The notes under the pieces were generated by a model. That model was not told where the DNA came from. It made no database searches and worked only from the letters and a program-made list of their open reading frames with translations. Below, piece by piece: positions 18,619 through 30,935 of a DNA stretch of 64,000 bases; the first letter of the stretch is position 1; the number at the start of each line of letters is the position of its first letter. The translations under genes and the position numbers were made by a program. Source of the stretch: Haematococcus lacustris (taxonomy: Eukaryota; Chlorophyta; Chlorophyceae; Chlamydomonadales; Haematococcaceae); NCBI GenBank assembly GCA_030144725.1, contig JASKMD010000007.1:5738001-5802000 (forward strand), given 5' to 3'.

Positions 18619-21600
18619 ATGGAAGACCAGAGCTCCTGGTCTGGACCTTGTGGAGAACCGGATGCGCTTGCCTCTGTCGTGAAGGGGCCAGAGAAGGGGG
18701 TTGGCGACGTGTTTAGGCGTCCTGCTCGGGCTGCTCGTTCGACTGTTGACAAAAACCGCGCCGATCAACCAGCGATCGCGCCAATTAGCCAGCAACCGCG
18801 ACTGTCTCGCAGCCAGCCGATAAGAGATGCAACGCACTATGAAAGGCTTGGAGGGCGTCGCATCGCCTACGAGGACGCCCTCTCCGTGTTATCAGACGCC
18901 ACATCGGACCAGCAAGGCCCGCAAAAGGGAGGCCACGACAATGACCAGCAGGGTCAAATGGCCGCGACATGGCGCATCAACCCGGTGAATACTAACTGGT
19001 TGCCCATTGCTGACACCGGCTCCAAGCACATTTCCTGCTGTGTGCTTGCTGCAGATGACACATGATGGTGGCGTGCCGCTATCTTTTGCTTCCCTTACAG
19101 ACCCCAAAAGCGAGGCCAGCACAGCACAGCTTTACTTGGCTATTGAGGACATGATGGTGTCTGACACCGCAGATGAAGCAAGAGAAGCAGCTGAAGCCCA
19201 GGCAGCCCTGGAAGCCAGCTTGCACTCCAAAGCTCGGAACCCCACAGCGCCCTCAGGCCTTGCACACAGATTAGCCAATCTAGGCTTGAGCGAAGCAAAG
19301 ATGAGCTCGAGGCGCAGACCACAAGCCTTCACCATCCAACCGTCCAACCCCAGCTTGCCAACCAACCTTCCTCACCCACCTCACAGCTCCTTCCCTGCCA
19401 TGCCAGCTACTGAAGCGCTGGAGACTATCTTGGGCCAAGACCTTGACAGTGAAAAAATTGGCACAGCGGCATTGGAAGGAAATGTGGAGGCCACAATAGC
19501 CCAGACCAGGAGCCAGAAGGAGAAGATTGCAGCAACAATTCGACTGGCATTCCATCAGGGCAGGTTGGAGCCGCTGAACATCGTGATGATGGTAGGGTCA
19601 CATGGTGGTTCACGGCACAGCACAATGGCAGCCTGGTTGCCAGATCCATGTATGGAGTTGGGGCCACGCGCGTGGCATGGGCGCCTTTCACCTACACTAT
19701 TGCCCGCCCCTTGTGACTGGGCTATAGCTTCGAGTTGGCATGGCAAGCAGGCACAGCTGTAAACTGATGACAGCTGGTCACCAGCACAGCCCCAGCGGGT
19801 GCCACTTGCTCTCCCCAATGCACTGCATGTTTAGGACTGCATTGCAGTCCCTGCCTACCCACCTGCCTGGCTGTGGTGCTAGTTTTGAGTTTGGCAGCCT
19901 CGCCCCTGGCTTGGTCTTTGCCCTTGGCGGGCTCAATAGGCTCAGCTGTCTGCTTAGCCTTGGTGCACTTGCTGCTCTTGGCTGGCGGGGGAGTGCCGGG
20001 CCCTGGCTCGGAGGCTGCTGGCTGTGTGGCCTGCATGCCCAGTGCGGAAGTTCCCCATGCCTGTATGTGGCATTTAGCATGCGCTTGAATTGCGTAGCCC
20101 AGCCAGTCAGCCAGGCAACCAGCCTTGATGTGGCTCCATGTTGAGATGGCACCCTGTGTGTCGGCTACAGGTGGTTGGCACACGCGGCGATGTGCAGCCC
20201 TTTGTTGGCATTGGACTCAAGCTACAAGAGTTTGGGCACCGGGTGCGCCTTGCCTCACATGCGGTGTACAGGGAGGTGCGTGGCCCCGCATATGGTGAGC
20301 AGCAAGGGGTCACCCCACACGCAGCGTGTAGGGAGGTGGGTGGCCTGCCCCACTGCAACACCCCTGCAATCAGAGCAGTTGGTGTCTGGGTCGCAGCAGA
20401 TGTCTGCTGCCTGTGACCTAGGCATAGGTCAGTCAGCAGCAGCAGCAGCGTTACCTAGAGCTGAGCTTGCCACCTGAAGTCAAGGGAAGACTGCAGCCAT
20501 CATTGCGGAGGCTTGCTTATGGTGTGAACGTTGCCTCCTCACAGCCCTCCTTGCTGCTGGTGCAGTTCATCACTGGCTTTGGCTTGGAGTTCTACCCGCT
20601 TGGAGGTGACCCCAAGGTATGTATTTGTGCCTTACCCACCCTGTGTATGACCTGCAACTCACAGAGGGCTTAATGTTGGCATGACATACGGCATTAAGCA
20701 CTGGGTCATCGTAACATGGTACATGCAGTCCAATGGCATATTTAAAAAATCTGTAGAAGTGTGAATGGTGAGCATATTTGTGGTATGTGACGTACACGCC
20801 AGTAGTTTTGCCATGCCTGCATGCTCCGAGCCATGCAACGGCCCTGGCGCCATGGGTGTCAGACTCGTCCTCCTTATGCATAAAGAAGAGATCACAATCC
20901 ATTATCTCCCCATGATGGTTGGCATTATGGACACTGAGTAGACCCACACTGACTGATGCCGCACTCCCCTCCCTTGAACCACATCATTATGCAGTAAGGA
21001 GTCAGGCCCACCGCAGCTTTGCCCTCTCCTCCCCCCCCTGCTCCCTTCCCACCCCCCTCTCACACTGAAGTTTTGGACGCTGATGTGTGTCCTTCATCTA
21101 CCCAGTCAGGCCATGCCTGCCAGTCCGCTGGCCTTGCTGCCTTGCTGCAGCTTGGTGTGGCCACTGCGGTTGTGTGCATGTTGGTGAAAACCTCAATCAT
21201 GTGTGGGTCCACAGGTGCTCAGCGAGTATGTGGTCAAGCACCGGGGCATCCTGCCAGGCTGGGACATCAGTGAGGTGCGCCAGCAGCAGGAGCAAGTGCG
21301 TCAGATCCTGTACTCCACATATGGGGCGTGCACCGAGTCTGACCCCCTGCACCCTGACCAGGTATGTACAGCCCTGAGGAGTGAAGTCAGGGGTGGCAAA
21401 CACAGCAGGTGAAGGCAGCACTCCTTGCCAGGGCAGTGGCAGCAGCAGCAGCAGTGCAGCAGCAGCAGGGTAGTGGCAGCAGCTGCTTCTGATGAAGACC
21501 CCTGGAGGAAGCAAAAGAGGATAAGCAAAAGAGGATAAGGGATAGAGGATGGATCTTGACCGGCTCACTATCGATTGCCTGGATGCAAGCTAGTGCTGCT

Positions 21601-24600
21601 GTGAGGCAGCAGGGGTACACTGGCTTGCATTCAAACATGGTTGCTCAAGGCTAGGATGCAAATGCATGCAAACAAACACGCATACCATGCATTGACACTG
21701 CTGTAAGCACCATTCTGCAGGTACACGGACTCATACCACACACTACCTACCAAGCATGGCCCTGCTCAGGGACACAATGTATGGTGACTAAGAAAACCAC
21801 ACCGCCCACTAGCCTGCCACCCAGCCACCTTCCTGCCTAGCTGCCCGCCAATCTGCCCGTGTGCCTGCTTGCTGTGCAGCCCTTCAAAGCAGATGCGATT
21901 GTGGCCAACCCCCCTGCCTATGGCCACACCCACTGCGCCGAGAGGCTGAACGTGCCCCTGCACATCGTCTTCACCATGCCTTGGACACCCACCAAGGTGA
22001 GGTCTCAGCAGAGGCAGCAGCTTGCGCAGGTGGGATGGCAGCCTATACACTGGGTGCGATGTGATGGTCCCTTTTCTTGTGCTTTTGTTTGGATGCCCCT
22101 GCACCAGCATCACCACTGACAGTGACAGTGCCAACCTCAGCGCCAATGTCTGCTGGCCCAGCTGCCGCTACGGTGATGGCTCCACTCAAGTCAGCACTGG
22201 GTCCAGGGGCTGAGCTTGGGGCAGCAGCGGCAGGCAAGCAGGCAGCTGGTCAGACTCCATCTTGGTACTCCATAGACGCATCAGGAGTGGGGCCTTGCCC
22301 TGCCCTGCGCTAAGCAGCTGGCCCAGGGCTCCCACTTATGCTTTGTTCAAAAGGGTATACAAGCAGTACCTAGCTGGAACAATCTTCCTTGAATTACCAG
22401 CACCTTGGCCCTCAACCTTGAGCCTTCACTGCAGTCGAACACTGAGCGTGGACCACTACAAACGGTGTTTTGTCTGTGTGGAGTTCCCATGCAAATGGCA
22501 TACACATGGCATACACATGGGCATGGTCGCCTACAACCTACAGCATTGCCTGACCCAGAGGGCTATCATGTAGAGTTGGCATGACAAACATGCACTAAGT
22601 GTAAGCTGATACCAGCTCAAAGGGGGGGGGCACACACTACTGTGCCTCAGTAGCCTGCTGCTTGGGCTTGGGTGGCTTGTCTCGCAGCCGCTTGTAGCCC
22701 AGGCCTGGGTACTCCTTGCCCTTGGCTGGCAGAGCTCCCTGCTCTGGCCACCAGCATGAACAGCAGCGATGTGAGCAGCGCGGAGCTCACCGCACAGCAA
22801 AGTTGCAACGGACCACACCATGAGTACGACGAACCTTGTTTTCGCGGGCTTCCAGTCGGATGCGGCTCTTGCTCCGCGGTACTGGGCCGCTTCCTCGGAG
22901 GCATTGCGCCACTAGGCTCATATCTGATCAAACCTGCTCATGCCTACTTATACCCAGGAGGCGGTGTCACTCACTCTCGCACCTCCAAAGGGCACCTCCA
23001 AAGGTCACCTCTTAAGGGCACCTCCAAAGCCTTTGACTAACCAGCAGTTGACCTTCACGCTGTTGACCTGTGATATGCCCTCAAGGAGCAGTGTCCAGTG
23101 CCTGACTATCGGGTAGTCAGCTGGGGAGGCAGTAAAGGTGCGAAAGAGCAAGTACAGCACCTCCCTCAGCTTTGTCATCATCACCATCACCATCATCATC
23201 CGAAGCGCTGCACGGTTTATGTTTTGTGGTGTTTGTAGGCTTTCAGGATCAAGCTAACCATGAGCCACCTCATAACCTCATGACGCAGATCACATGCCTT
23301 CCCCATGTGTGACACATGGACTAGGTTTCAAGAGTGAGTGCAGTAGCATGTCTCTTGTGTGACCACCTCTGTGAGGTCTTTGTGCAGGGTGCTGCAACTT
23401 CATCCTTGATGCAAGGTCTGCATTGGCTGCATGTGGAATGCTCAGGCGTTCCCCCAGCCCTTTGCCCGCATAGACGTGGACATGACGCGCTGCAACAGCA
23501 AAGCGCGACAGGTCATGAACTGGCTCAGCTACTTCGCCATGGAGGATCTGGCCTGGGTGGGCATGGCCGGGTTGCAGAGGGACTTCCGCTGCAATGTGCT
23601 GGGCTTGAAGTCCTGGAACAAGAACACCACAGAGCACGCCATCTACAATTCCAAGGTAAGCACAGAAAAGGCCAGTCAGGGCAGTTAGGGCAGGCCAGGT
23701 GACCGTAGTACAAGCAAGCGGACAAGAGGCCTCAGCCAGGAAGACCAGTGCTGCCATGCTCCAGTGTCGGTGTATACGCGTCATGTAGGCTGTGAAGTAG
23801 GCTGTTGCCTGGTGCCATCGCTTCCCGCAGTGCCATCGGTGCCATCATTTCCTGCAGTGCCATCAGTGCCTCAGTGCCCTCGGGTCCTGCATCACCTGCC
23901 CTGTGGCCTCTGGCTAGGACCCCCTTGCAGGTGCCCATCACCTACATCTGGAGCCCCTCCCTGGTGCCCCGTCCCACAGACTGGCCTGCGCACTGCGAGG
24001 CAGGTCCAGTCAGCCCTAGCTGACACGGCCATGGCTGCCACTGTCTCAACCTTTCACCTTACTGCTCTGTGCCATTCCCAGCACGGCCAGCTGAGCTGCA
24101 GAAATCACTACAAGCACTATAACCTATACCAGGGTGTCACACTTGTGTGAGTGTGTTGTGTTTTGTGCTTACTAGGGATAGTTGTGAATGTAAACATAGA
24201 TCACGTACGCACCACATGGTTGCTGTGAGCACCGCGCCGCACCTGCACCCTGACACATCAAGTACCAGACACATCATATCGAGTATGTGTGCTTCAGCAA
24301 CGCTGACAGGCAAATGTCATGTATTGGTGATGATGGTGAGAATGAGGGTGAGGATGAGGATGAGGATGAGGGTGATGGTGATGCTGCTACGGCTGCTGCT
24401 GTTGTTGCTGCTGCTGCTGCTGATGATGATGACCTACTCTTGGCTGTTTACATCATAGGGGAACAGGATTTGCCCTGCAGGTTTACTGTGGTGTTCTGTT
24501 CGCAATGTTATATTTGCCATGCCTGTCGCTACCATCCTGTTTGGCATGGCAGGTAGTCGGCTTCATCAATGTGGAGCTGCGTAAGCTGACCTCCTACACA

Positions 24601-26448
24601 CCGCCAGAGGATCTCAGAGCATTCCTAGCAGCCGGTATGTGTTGAGTGTAGCAGCACCACTGCTTGTTTCCATGCAGAGTATGTCATGCGTCGAGCCTAT
24701 TGACCTACCTGCCTGCCAGGACCCAATGTTGCCCTGCCTGAAACCCTATCTCCTAGTTGCTCAGCACCCCAGCCGCCTGCCTACCGGCCTTCCCACATGC
24801 TTGCCTCCCCCTTGCCAGCATGCAAGCTTGCCCTCATCTCGCCTGCCTACCTGCCTGCTCTCATTTTGCCTCGCTGCCTGCCCTCATCCCGCCTGCCTAC
24901 CTGCCTGTTGTGTGGCCTGCAGGTCCCCCTCCTGTGTACATTGGGTTCGGCTCCCTGGTGGTGGACGACCCCAACGAGCTAACAGCCATGTTCATGAGTG
25001 CATTGCAACGCACGGGCCTGCGGGCCATCATCCAGCGTGGCTGGGGTGCGGTTGGATAAGGAATGCCTGCATGCAGAACACCTGAATCCTGTGACATTCT
25101 TGCAGCATCATGTATGGTGGTTGTGGATGATTGTGGATCGTGGATTGTGGAGGTCCAGCGGCAATACATTATCACTGTTGGTATCACCCTGACCCTAACT
25201 CTGACCCTGGCCCTGACCCTGACTCTGACTCTGTCCCTGGCCCTGCAGGTGGCCTAGGCTCAGGCTATGGTCCCGGGGCCATGGCCCCTCCACCCAACGT
25301 GCTCTTCATTGACTCCGCACCACATGACTGGCTTTTCCAGATGTCCTGTGCCGTGGTGCACCATGGGGGTGCAGGCACAACAGCTACTGGCCTCATGGCA
25401 GGTGGGCAAGCGAGCCTGGGACTGGAACATTCTATGTTATCAGCAGCACCACCACCACCACCACCACCACCGCTACCTCCTGGTGCCCTGCCGGCACAGC
25501 TCACGCTCTCACAACTTATGGCTCTTGTAAAGATCTCCCCGTCTGCCAAAACCACCAGGCTCAGGACTGAGCTGGCTGTGGTGCGGAAGTTGTCTTGCTT
25601 CGCCTCATCACATACGCACCATGGACGGGTTTGCAATGACATAGTTTGGCATCACAGGCATTGCTTTGATTAGCCAGCCTGCCAGTGTAACCACAGCACT
25701 GTTTGTGCTTTCAGGCAAGCCCACCTTCATCGTGCCCTTCTTCGGGGATCAGCCGTTTTGGGGAGCAGCCTGTGCCCTGGCAGGGGTAGGGCCAGAGCCA
25801 GTGCCCATTGACGACCTGACAGTCGAAGGCATCGTGGATGCATTGAAGGAACTCATCCTGCCTTTGTAAGTCCTGACAGCAAGATAGGCTTGGGGTAGGC
25901 AAAACATGGTAACCGAGCAGAGGAGCAGGTGGGTTGCCAGACATTGTAAGGAGCAGGCAAGATAGCAGGCAGGCAGGCAGTGTGTTGTATCAACGGGCAT
26001 GAATAAGCCAGCGGCTCAGGCACCGATGTCTCTCATAATCCACCATAACAATGCAAATGTCCCTGCCTAGCTGTCTAGCTGCCCCTGACCAGCCCAACTG
26101 CATGCCTTTGCTTGAAGCCTGCTGACTTCCCCTGCAGCGACCTGAGCTGCCACTCTCACTACCCCCTCAAATCCCCCAGCTATCTCAAGCACCACCTGAC
26201 CCAAGCCCAAACCGTGGTGTCACTTGAATTGCAGGCGCCAGGCTGCGGCCCAGGAGCTGGCAAAACGCATGGCTGTGGAGGACGGTGTAGGGCAGTGTGT
26301 CGACCACATCCATCGCACGTTTTACTCTGCCTTGGTGGGGGGCCAGCTGCCGGTCTGGATGCGACCAGATGCGAGTGCAGAGCTCGCAGCGCCATTGACT
26401 GGAACACAACAGGATCCATGCTCAATCCCCACCACCCGCATCGACCAG
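18619..26448 (+). CDS. UGT80: Sterol 3-beta-glucosyltransferase (UGT80 type), multi-exon
   Basis: Transfers glucose from UDP-glucose to membrane sterols. Exons from splice sites and phase: 18619-18984, 19055-19591, 20171-20275, 20566-20616, 21215-21361, 21880-21996, 23446-23655, 23931-23999, 24553-24634, 24923-25045, 25249-25401, 25715-25865, 26235-26448. Phases agree at every junction (12 or 13 exons; the last is less certain). The N-terminal region (about 300 residues) is polar and unrecognised. LEPLNIVMM then [15 protein letters not shown] marks the start of the catalytic fold. [38 protein letters not shown] and [12 protein letters not shown] follow. The sugar-nucleotide motif is [37 protein letters not shown]. 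The 23999 junction uses a GC donor. The ATG at 18619 is the first in frame but not proven. Fanzor debris lies in the introns at 19592-20170 and 21997-23445. Confidence 0.8.
19690..20040 (-). pseudogene. Fanzor C-terminal relic inside a glucosyltransferase intron
   Basis: The minus strand encodes [20 protein letters not shown], then [20 protein letters not shown] and KWHPLGLCW. There the frame breaks into the 3' flank (AGCTGTCATCAGTTTACAGC, GCCATGCCAACTCGAAGC), so the last about 40 codons are deleted. It is antisense to the host gene and confined to the 19592-20170 intron. Confidence 0.6.
22400..23034 (-). mobile_element. Fanzor element fused from both ends, inside a glucosyltransferase intron
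   Basis: Minus strand, 5' to 3': GGTGCCCTTTGGA repeats, GGGTATAAGTAGGC, ATG at about 22906 with [20 protein letters not shown], then [13 protein letters not shown]. At about 22755 the sequence jumps to the C-terminus [20 protein letters not shown] ... TEAQ stop, followed by the full 3' flank to the GGTTGAGGGCCAAGGTGCTG terminus (22400). The entire catalytic part between residues about 60 and the tail is missing. Antisense to the host gene. Confidence 0.6.
24336..24438. repeat. GATGAG/GCT microsatellite in an intron
   Basis: GAGGATGAGGATGAGGATGA, then GCTGCTGCTG and GATGATGATGAC runs, lying between two glucosyltransferase exons. Confidence 0.8.
25186..25246. repeat. CCCTGA/CTCTGA hexamer repeat ending an intron
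   Basis: About ten imperfect hexamers (CCTGACCCTAACTCTGACCC style) run into the acceptor at 25248 and may serve as its pyrimidine-rich tract. Confidence 0.75.
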
Positions 26449-26852
26449 GTGTGGCGGCTGGCTCAGTGTCCAACTCGGAGCGTCCTGCCACACTGTCTAT
26501 CTCAGTGCATGACAACAGAAGGTCCAAATATATGTCCATCTTGGTGCCCCTCAGGCTGCGTTACCTTCCCCTTTGCGTTGGTGCCTGCCCTTCAGGCTGC
26601 ACACGAGGCACACCTGGTGCACAATGCACAGCAGGCAGTGTGGGGCATGTCATTGTGGCAGCAGCTTATTCAGACACCTCCGGCCTCTTATCCATCGACA
26701 GTGGCACCAAGGGCATGTCTGCTGCTTGCTGCAGCCACATGCCCACTTTGGGTCCAGGTCACCAAGGTGCAGCATTTGCTCATGATGATCATGATGGGCC
26801 ATGTAGTCATTGGCATCATGACCATCATCCATTCTTTATCCCCATAGCCCTG

Positions 26853-27049
26853 GTGACATCTCCCCAGTGCATCCTGTTGTGTTGTTCACCCACCTGTTTG
26901 ACCAGACAAAGTGCACCCTGCTGCGTGGGTTGCAGTTGGAGGGGGAGGAAGGGGAGGGCTTCCTAGAGGGTGTCCTAATGCTGCCTAACCGCCTGGCGCG
27001 CAACATGGCGGACATGTTTAGTCGGAGGAGCTCCCGCAAGCCGGCTTGA
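26853..27049 (+). CDS. Exon-like frame at the 3' end of the glucosyltransferase locus
   Basis: After a CCCCATAG acceptor the frame reads PGDISPVHPVVLFTHLFDQT, KCTLLRGLQLEGEEGEGFLE, MLPNRLARNMADMFSRRSSR, KPA, stop. Balanced composition and a natural stop suggest a terminal exon. It lies about 400 bp after the last identified glucosyltransferase exon, but the phase (needs two upstream bases) does not match the donor at 26448, so a small exon may be missing or it may be a different gene. It recurs, with the same stop, in each array unit (stops 32973, 38467, 43944), with Leu/Val, Pro/Leu and Ala/Val differences. Confidence 0.45.
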
Positions 27050-28165
27050 CTACGAAGACAAGATCGCGCATCAGTGCAAAGAGCACCGACGGCTCATGCC
27101 TGGCATGGCTGCATGAGGTGGCCAACGTCGGCGCTAGACGTGGCTGCAAGATGTGCTTAAATGATCTGGCCAAGTGGCTGATGGTCTTGGACGCTAACAC
27201 TGCTACATGAGGTGGATGGGGGCTAGTTGTAATGTGTAGGTTGCTGTGCCCTGCACACTCAATACCATAATGTAGGGATAGGTACGGCCAAGCGCAACAG
27301 TCGTTGTAGTGCTACCCGCACACCAGTGTTAAGGAAGGAAAAGCAATCTCGCATCACGCATGTGTTTATCAAACAACAACACAAGGTCACCGCTGACCTG
27401 TATCTTAACGTGATCATGGCCTAAGCATATGTCAAATGACCTGACACACAGTCTGCCAGTACCAACCTACCACACCCTTGCGAATTTAATGACTGGTACA
27501 TGTGCTATGGCCACATGCGCCCATAGCCGCGTCTCACTGACTAGTGCAGATGAGAAGGCCGCCTAGCTGTGCCAAAGCCAGGCAGCCTAGGCCAAGGGTG
27601 GGTGTGTGTGCTCGACAAAGCCCTACAGCGCAAGTGGCGGCGCAAGTGGCAATGAAGCGGCTATAACAAGTCAACCAACCATGAAACACTCGTCCCCTCA
27701 CAAAAGGGGGGATGTGTGTGAGCGAAAGTTGTAGGAGTTTAAGGAGTCACAAGCTCCAAGCTGCTAAGGGGGCCCACCCTGGGCTCCTGGATGCTGTCCC
27801 ACCATTTGAGGCTAGCTGGTTGGCCGTTGATGTCAGCCACAATAAAGGCATTGAGCTTGGCCTACAGACAGGCAAGTGTTGCTCAATGCCATGAAAGCGA
27901 AGGTAAGGTAATGCGCCCATTGCAGATAAGGACAGATGCTGCTGCCAGCTGCTGCTCCCCATATCCACTACAACCTGGCCCACCCTGTGCGCTGCTGCTG
28001 CACCTGTGAGCTCAACCTATGCTGCTTGCTGTGTCCAAGCCGCACCTCACTGCGCAGAAGAGCAGATTGAAACCCCAGTGCCAGCCATGAGATGCAGCAT
28101 AGCAAGCACATCTTGATGTGTCCCCAACAGCAGTTTACATGACGGTAGTCTAAATAACAGCCTTA
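27050..28165. other. No convincing gene
   Basis: The first about 190 bp are homologous to the sequence after the same exon in array units. The rest is unique and shows no supported coding region. Confidence 0.4.
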
Positions 28166-28170
28166 ATGTG

Positions 28171-28460
28171 CTTGGCTGGCAGGGGTGTGATGGGCTAAGG
28201 CTCTCAGGCTGCTGGCTGAACGGCTGCCTGGCTGCAGAGGGCTGTTGGTGGGTGCGTGGGGCCACTATCAGGCACCATGTTGGGCCCAGGACTGGCTGGT
28301 CACGCTGCTGGCTCCATGCTGGGTAGAGCACCCCTGCCAAGGGCTTCAAGCCTGCAGGCCTAGTGGGCTGCTCATGGTCCAGCTGCTCCTCACACTGCTG
28401 CTGGCCAGTCACTGCTGAGCTGAAGCAGCTGATACACGGCTCATCCACCAGCACATGGTG
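28171..28460 (-). pseudogene. Fanzor relic, array unit 1 (truncated at array edge)
   Basis: The minus strand reads VDEPCISCFSSAVTGQQQCE, then AWSQQRDQPVLGPTWCLIVA. These align with VDEHRTSRVSSAVNGQQPCE and AWSQQRDQPVRGMMWCPVVA of the copy at 10.1 kb. The RuvC-III part is absent because the array starts here. Confidence 0.55.
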
Positions 28461-28887
28461 ATGCAAGCTGTGTGCCGCAATGGTAGCTGGTCAACCCTAC
28501 CCCAGCAGCAGAGCCTGTCCGTGATGATGTACCGTTGGGTAGCTAGGCCAAGCAGAGCGACTGGCATGCAGTGTAAAGGGTAGAGCATCAGGCATGAGGC
28601 ATGCAACCTAGTGTGCAACATGTTCTTTGGCAGAAGCGAACTGTAGCCCATGGCGCTGGTCAACTGCAAAACCTGACAGCACCCAGTTGGGGTGGCCGCT
28701 GTCCCACCAAGCAGGTCAAGGGCACCTCCACAATGTCGTGGGGCAAGTGGCAAGCAGATAAGGGGTATCATTTGTTTAGGTGAAGGCAACCGTGGTCAGG
28801 ATGAACGAGCTGCTTGAGCACGGTGCAACAGGCTGCACACCTGTTAGAGAGAACGTACGTTGATGGGGGCTATGGGCTCTGAACGGC

Positions 28888-28919
28888 TTCAGCTTCAGCT
28901 TCAGCTTCAGCTTCAGCGC
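28888..28919. repeat. (CTTCAG)n microsatellite
   Basis: Five hexamers here; about four in the later units (34377, 39873, 45350). Confidence 0.85.
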
Positions 28920-29549
28920 AGTCTTTTGCAGTGTGCCGCCCATGCCCATCAAGTGTATGTGACGGCGGCTGGCATCGTGTCGGAGGACAGTCAAACTCGG
29001 TTTCGACGACAGCCGGCGAGGGCTGCGGTGCCAGTTGACCGATGTCGCTGAGCCTAACTTGAGAGATATGCTGCGTGATGATTTGGTAGCGAGATCCCGC
29101 CAGCTGCGATATACTCATACTGCAGATATCTAGTCCGGCTTTTATCGCTGCAAAGATCTCAGTCAAATAACCAACGGTCAACTGCTGGATATCGCACCCT
29201 TAACTCCGGGTGCTCCTTTGTGACACTTACGAGCTACATTGGCCTTACCTCGCCTCTGTCCTGAAGTGCATTGGCAGACGTCGCCAATATGCAAGGTACG
29301 CGCACAAGGATTCCACGGTGCTATAGCGCGGGTCCCTTGCTTCATGCTGTGTTGCACCCTGAGCTTTGCGGCGACGCACATGTCCGACACAATGCCGACA
29401 CAATGACGCCCTGCTGCCTAGCCCTGCCTGGCCAAACATTCGTCATACCCAACCTTGACTATGAGCATCTCCTAGGCAGGGCGCTCAATGTCCCTGACCT
29501 TGGATCGGCACCTTAAGACTGACATTTCTTCGATCTCATCTGACCGCAG

Positions 29550-30935
29550 AGTGCCTGCTACGAGTCTGCTGCGAGCCTTGCTGCCCGTTGTCCCCCTTGC
29601 CGTCTGCGTACCTCCCTGTCGGCGCGCAATGTAACAGACCGATATCTGTTTTGGATCACCTCCTCGAGCTTCAGGAGGTCAGTTGCCTACTGTGGCCCGC
29701 ACCGCCCTCGAGCCTTCCACAGACCCATCTGTCATCTGTCTGTCCGCGGATTCAAACCCTGTTGTGTCCGACTTCACTGCGTGCAGGACGATGCCTTCGT
29801 AGCCAGTTCAGATGACTTGTCGCAGCTGCTGAAGTCTCTGCCACGCATCCACACTCCCTCCCTCAGCTTTCAGGTTCCAGCTGTGTCGCTGAGTGCCGCT
29901 GCACCGCCTCCAGCACAGCCTCCCTCCCCTAGTCCTGCCCAAGCGGGAGTTCCCCAGCCATACCCTACTCAGCGCCCAACTGTCAAGCACTCTTCTTCCC
30001 ATGCTCCACCCGCTCCTACCAGCTCCTGTCTCACTTACCCATGGGCGGCATTTCATGCAATGCCCCGCATCTCCCAGGGGCCCAATTGTGAAGACCAGGG
30101 CAGCAGGTCCTATAGCACCAAAGATGTGAGGTTGGCCTCCTCCCATTACTCCTCTCTGACCAGACCAGCACAGCAGGCAGGTCTGGTGTCTGACACCCAC
30201 CCAACCTCCCACGTCAGCTGGTCTGGACAGCTCGGGGCTGGGAGATATGGTGCTGCTGTAAAGTCTCCTGCAGCCAGTGGCCCTGTCAGCCAGCAATGGC
30301 TCAGGAGTGCTGCAGCAGCAGCAGCTGTTGATGTGCAGCTGCCAATTGGTTCACCTACTTGTGACGCAGCTGGCACCGCTGCAGCTGAGGCCTCTTGCTG
30401 CACCCTGGGCCACCCAGACACCTGGAGTGACATGGCTGACTCCTTCATGGCCAGCTGCTGCAGCCCACAGCCCGCCCCCAGAGCCTGGCCTGCCCTGGCC
30501 TTGCCCCCAGCCTGCCCCTCCCTCCCTTCAACAAGTCGCAGAGCCCCAGGCCCTGCAGCCCCTGCTGGGAGGGCTGCTGGAGCTGGCCACCCTGCCGCCA
30601 CAGTGCTGACCTGTGGCCCACCACCGTTTCCAGCTCATGACAGCCACATCGCGTCGCCTACACAGCCTCTGCTGGGCAGCCAGTCCACCCTCACCAAGCA
30701 AGCAGCCAGCCTGGCCCTACCCATCCCACTGGGCAGCCCTGTGCTTGGCCTGCTGCATGCGGATGCTGAGCAGGCCGGTGCATGCCCTCAGTCGGATGGA
30801 GGTCTGTGTGCAGGGCATGACGAGGGCAGTGGTGGGGACGAGGAGGATGCCGTGAGTGAGAGTGGCAGCTGGGGCAGCCAGGCCTCAGTCCTGAGCTTGG
30901 CGCTGTTCCTGACTCCCCAGCCATCCTCCACCTGA
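29550..30935 (+). CDS. Uncharacterised array gene, copy 1 (last two exons)
   Basis: Exon 29550-29677 (LPSAYLPVGAQCNRPISVLD then HLLELQE) splices in phase 0 (CAGGAG|GTCAGT ... GCGTGCAG|GACGAT) to 29787-30935. That exon starts DDAFVASSDDLSQLLKSLPR and ends LTPQPSST. The long exon is Pro/Ser/Ala-rich, with an acidic segment near its end (GSGGDEEDAVSESGSWGSQA). No catalytic motif is visible; a disordered regulatory or structural protein is possible. More exons probably lie upstream: FVIPNLDYEHLLGRALNVPD is open at about 29430-29510. All four copies keep the same frame length. Confidence 0.5.
   Translation, partial: SACYESAASLAARCPPCRLRTSLSARNVTDRYLFWITSSSFRRSVAYCGPHRPRAFHRPICHLSVRGFKPCCVRLHCVQDDAFVASSDDLSQLLKSLPRIHTPSLSFQVPAVSLSAAAPPPAQPPSPSPAQAGVPQPYPTQRPTVKHSSSHAPPAPTSSCLTYPWAAFHAMPRISQGPNCEDQGSRSYSTKDVRLASSHYSSLTRPAQQAGLVSDTHPTSHVSWSGQLGAGRYGAAVKSPAASGPVSQQWLRSAAAAAAVDVQLPIGSPTCDAAGTAAAEASCCTLGHPDTWSDMADSFMASCCSPQPAPRAWPALALPPACPSLPSTSRRAPGPAAPAGRAAGAGHPAATVLTCGPPPFPAHDSHIASPTQPLLGSQSTLTKQAASLALPIPLGSPVLGLLHADAEQAGACPQSDGGLCAGHDEGSGGDEEDAVSESGSWGSQASVLSLALFLTPQPSST

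Noticed and set aside
25186..25246. Telomere-like repeat (CCCTGA/CCCTAA)
   Set aside because: Irregular hexamers adjoining a splice acceptor; green algal telomeres are usually TTTTAGGG or TTTAGGG, and this does not match.
30146..30601. Minus-strand frames of 110-162 codons repeated in every array unit
   Set aside because: They overlap the plus-strand 384-codon frame and repeat only because the array repeats; composition is that of antisense Pro/Ser-rich coding DNA.
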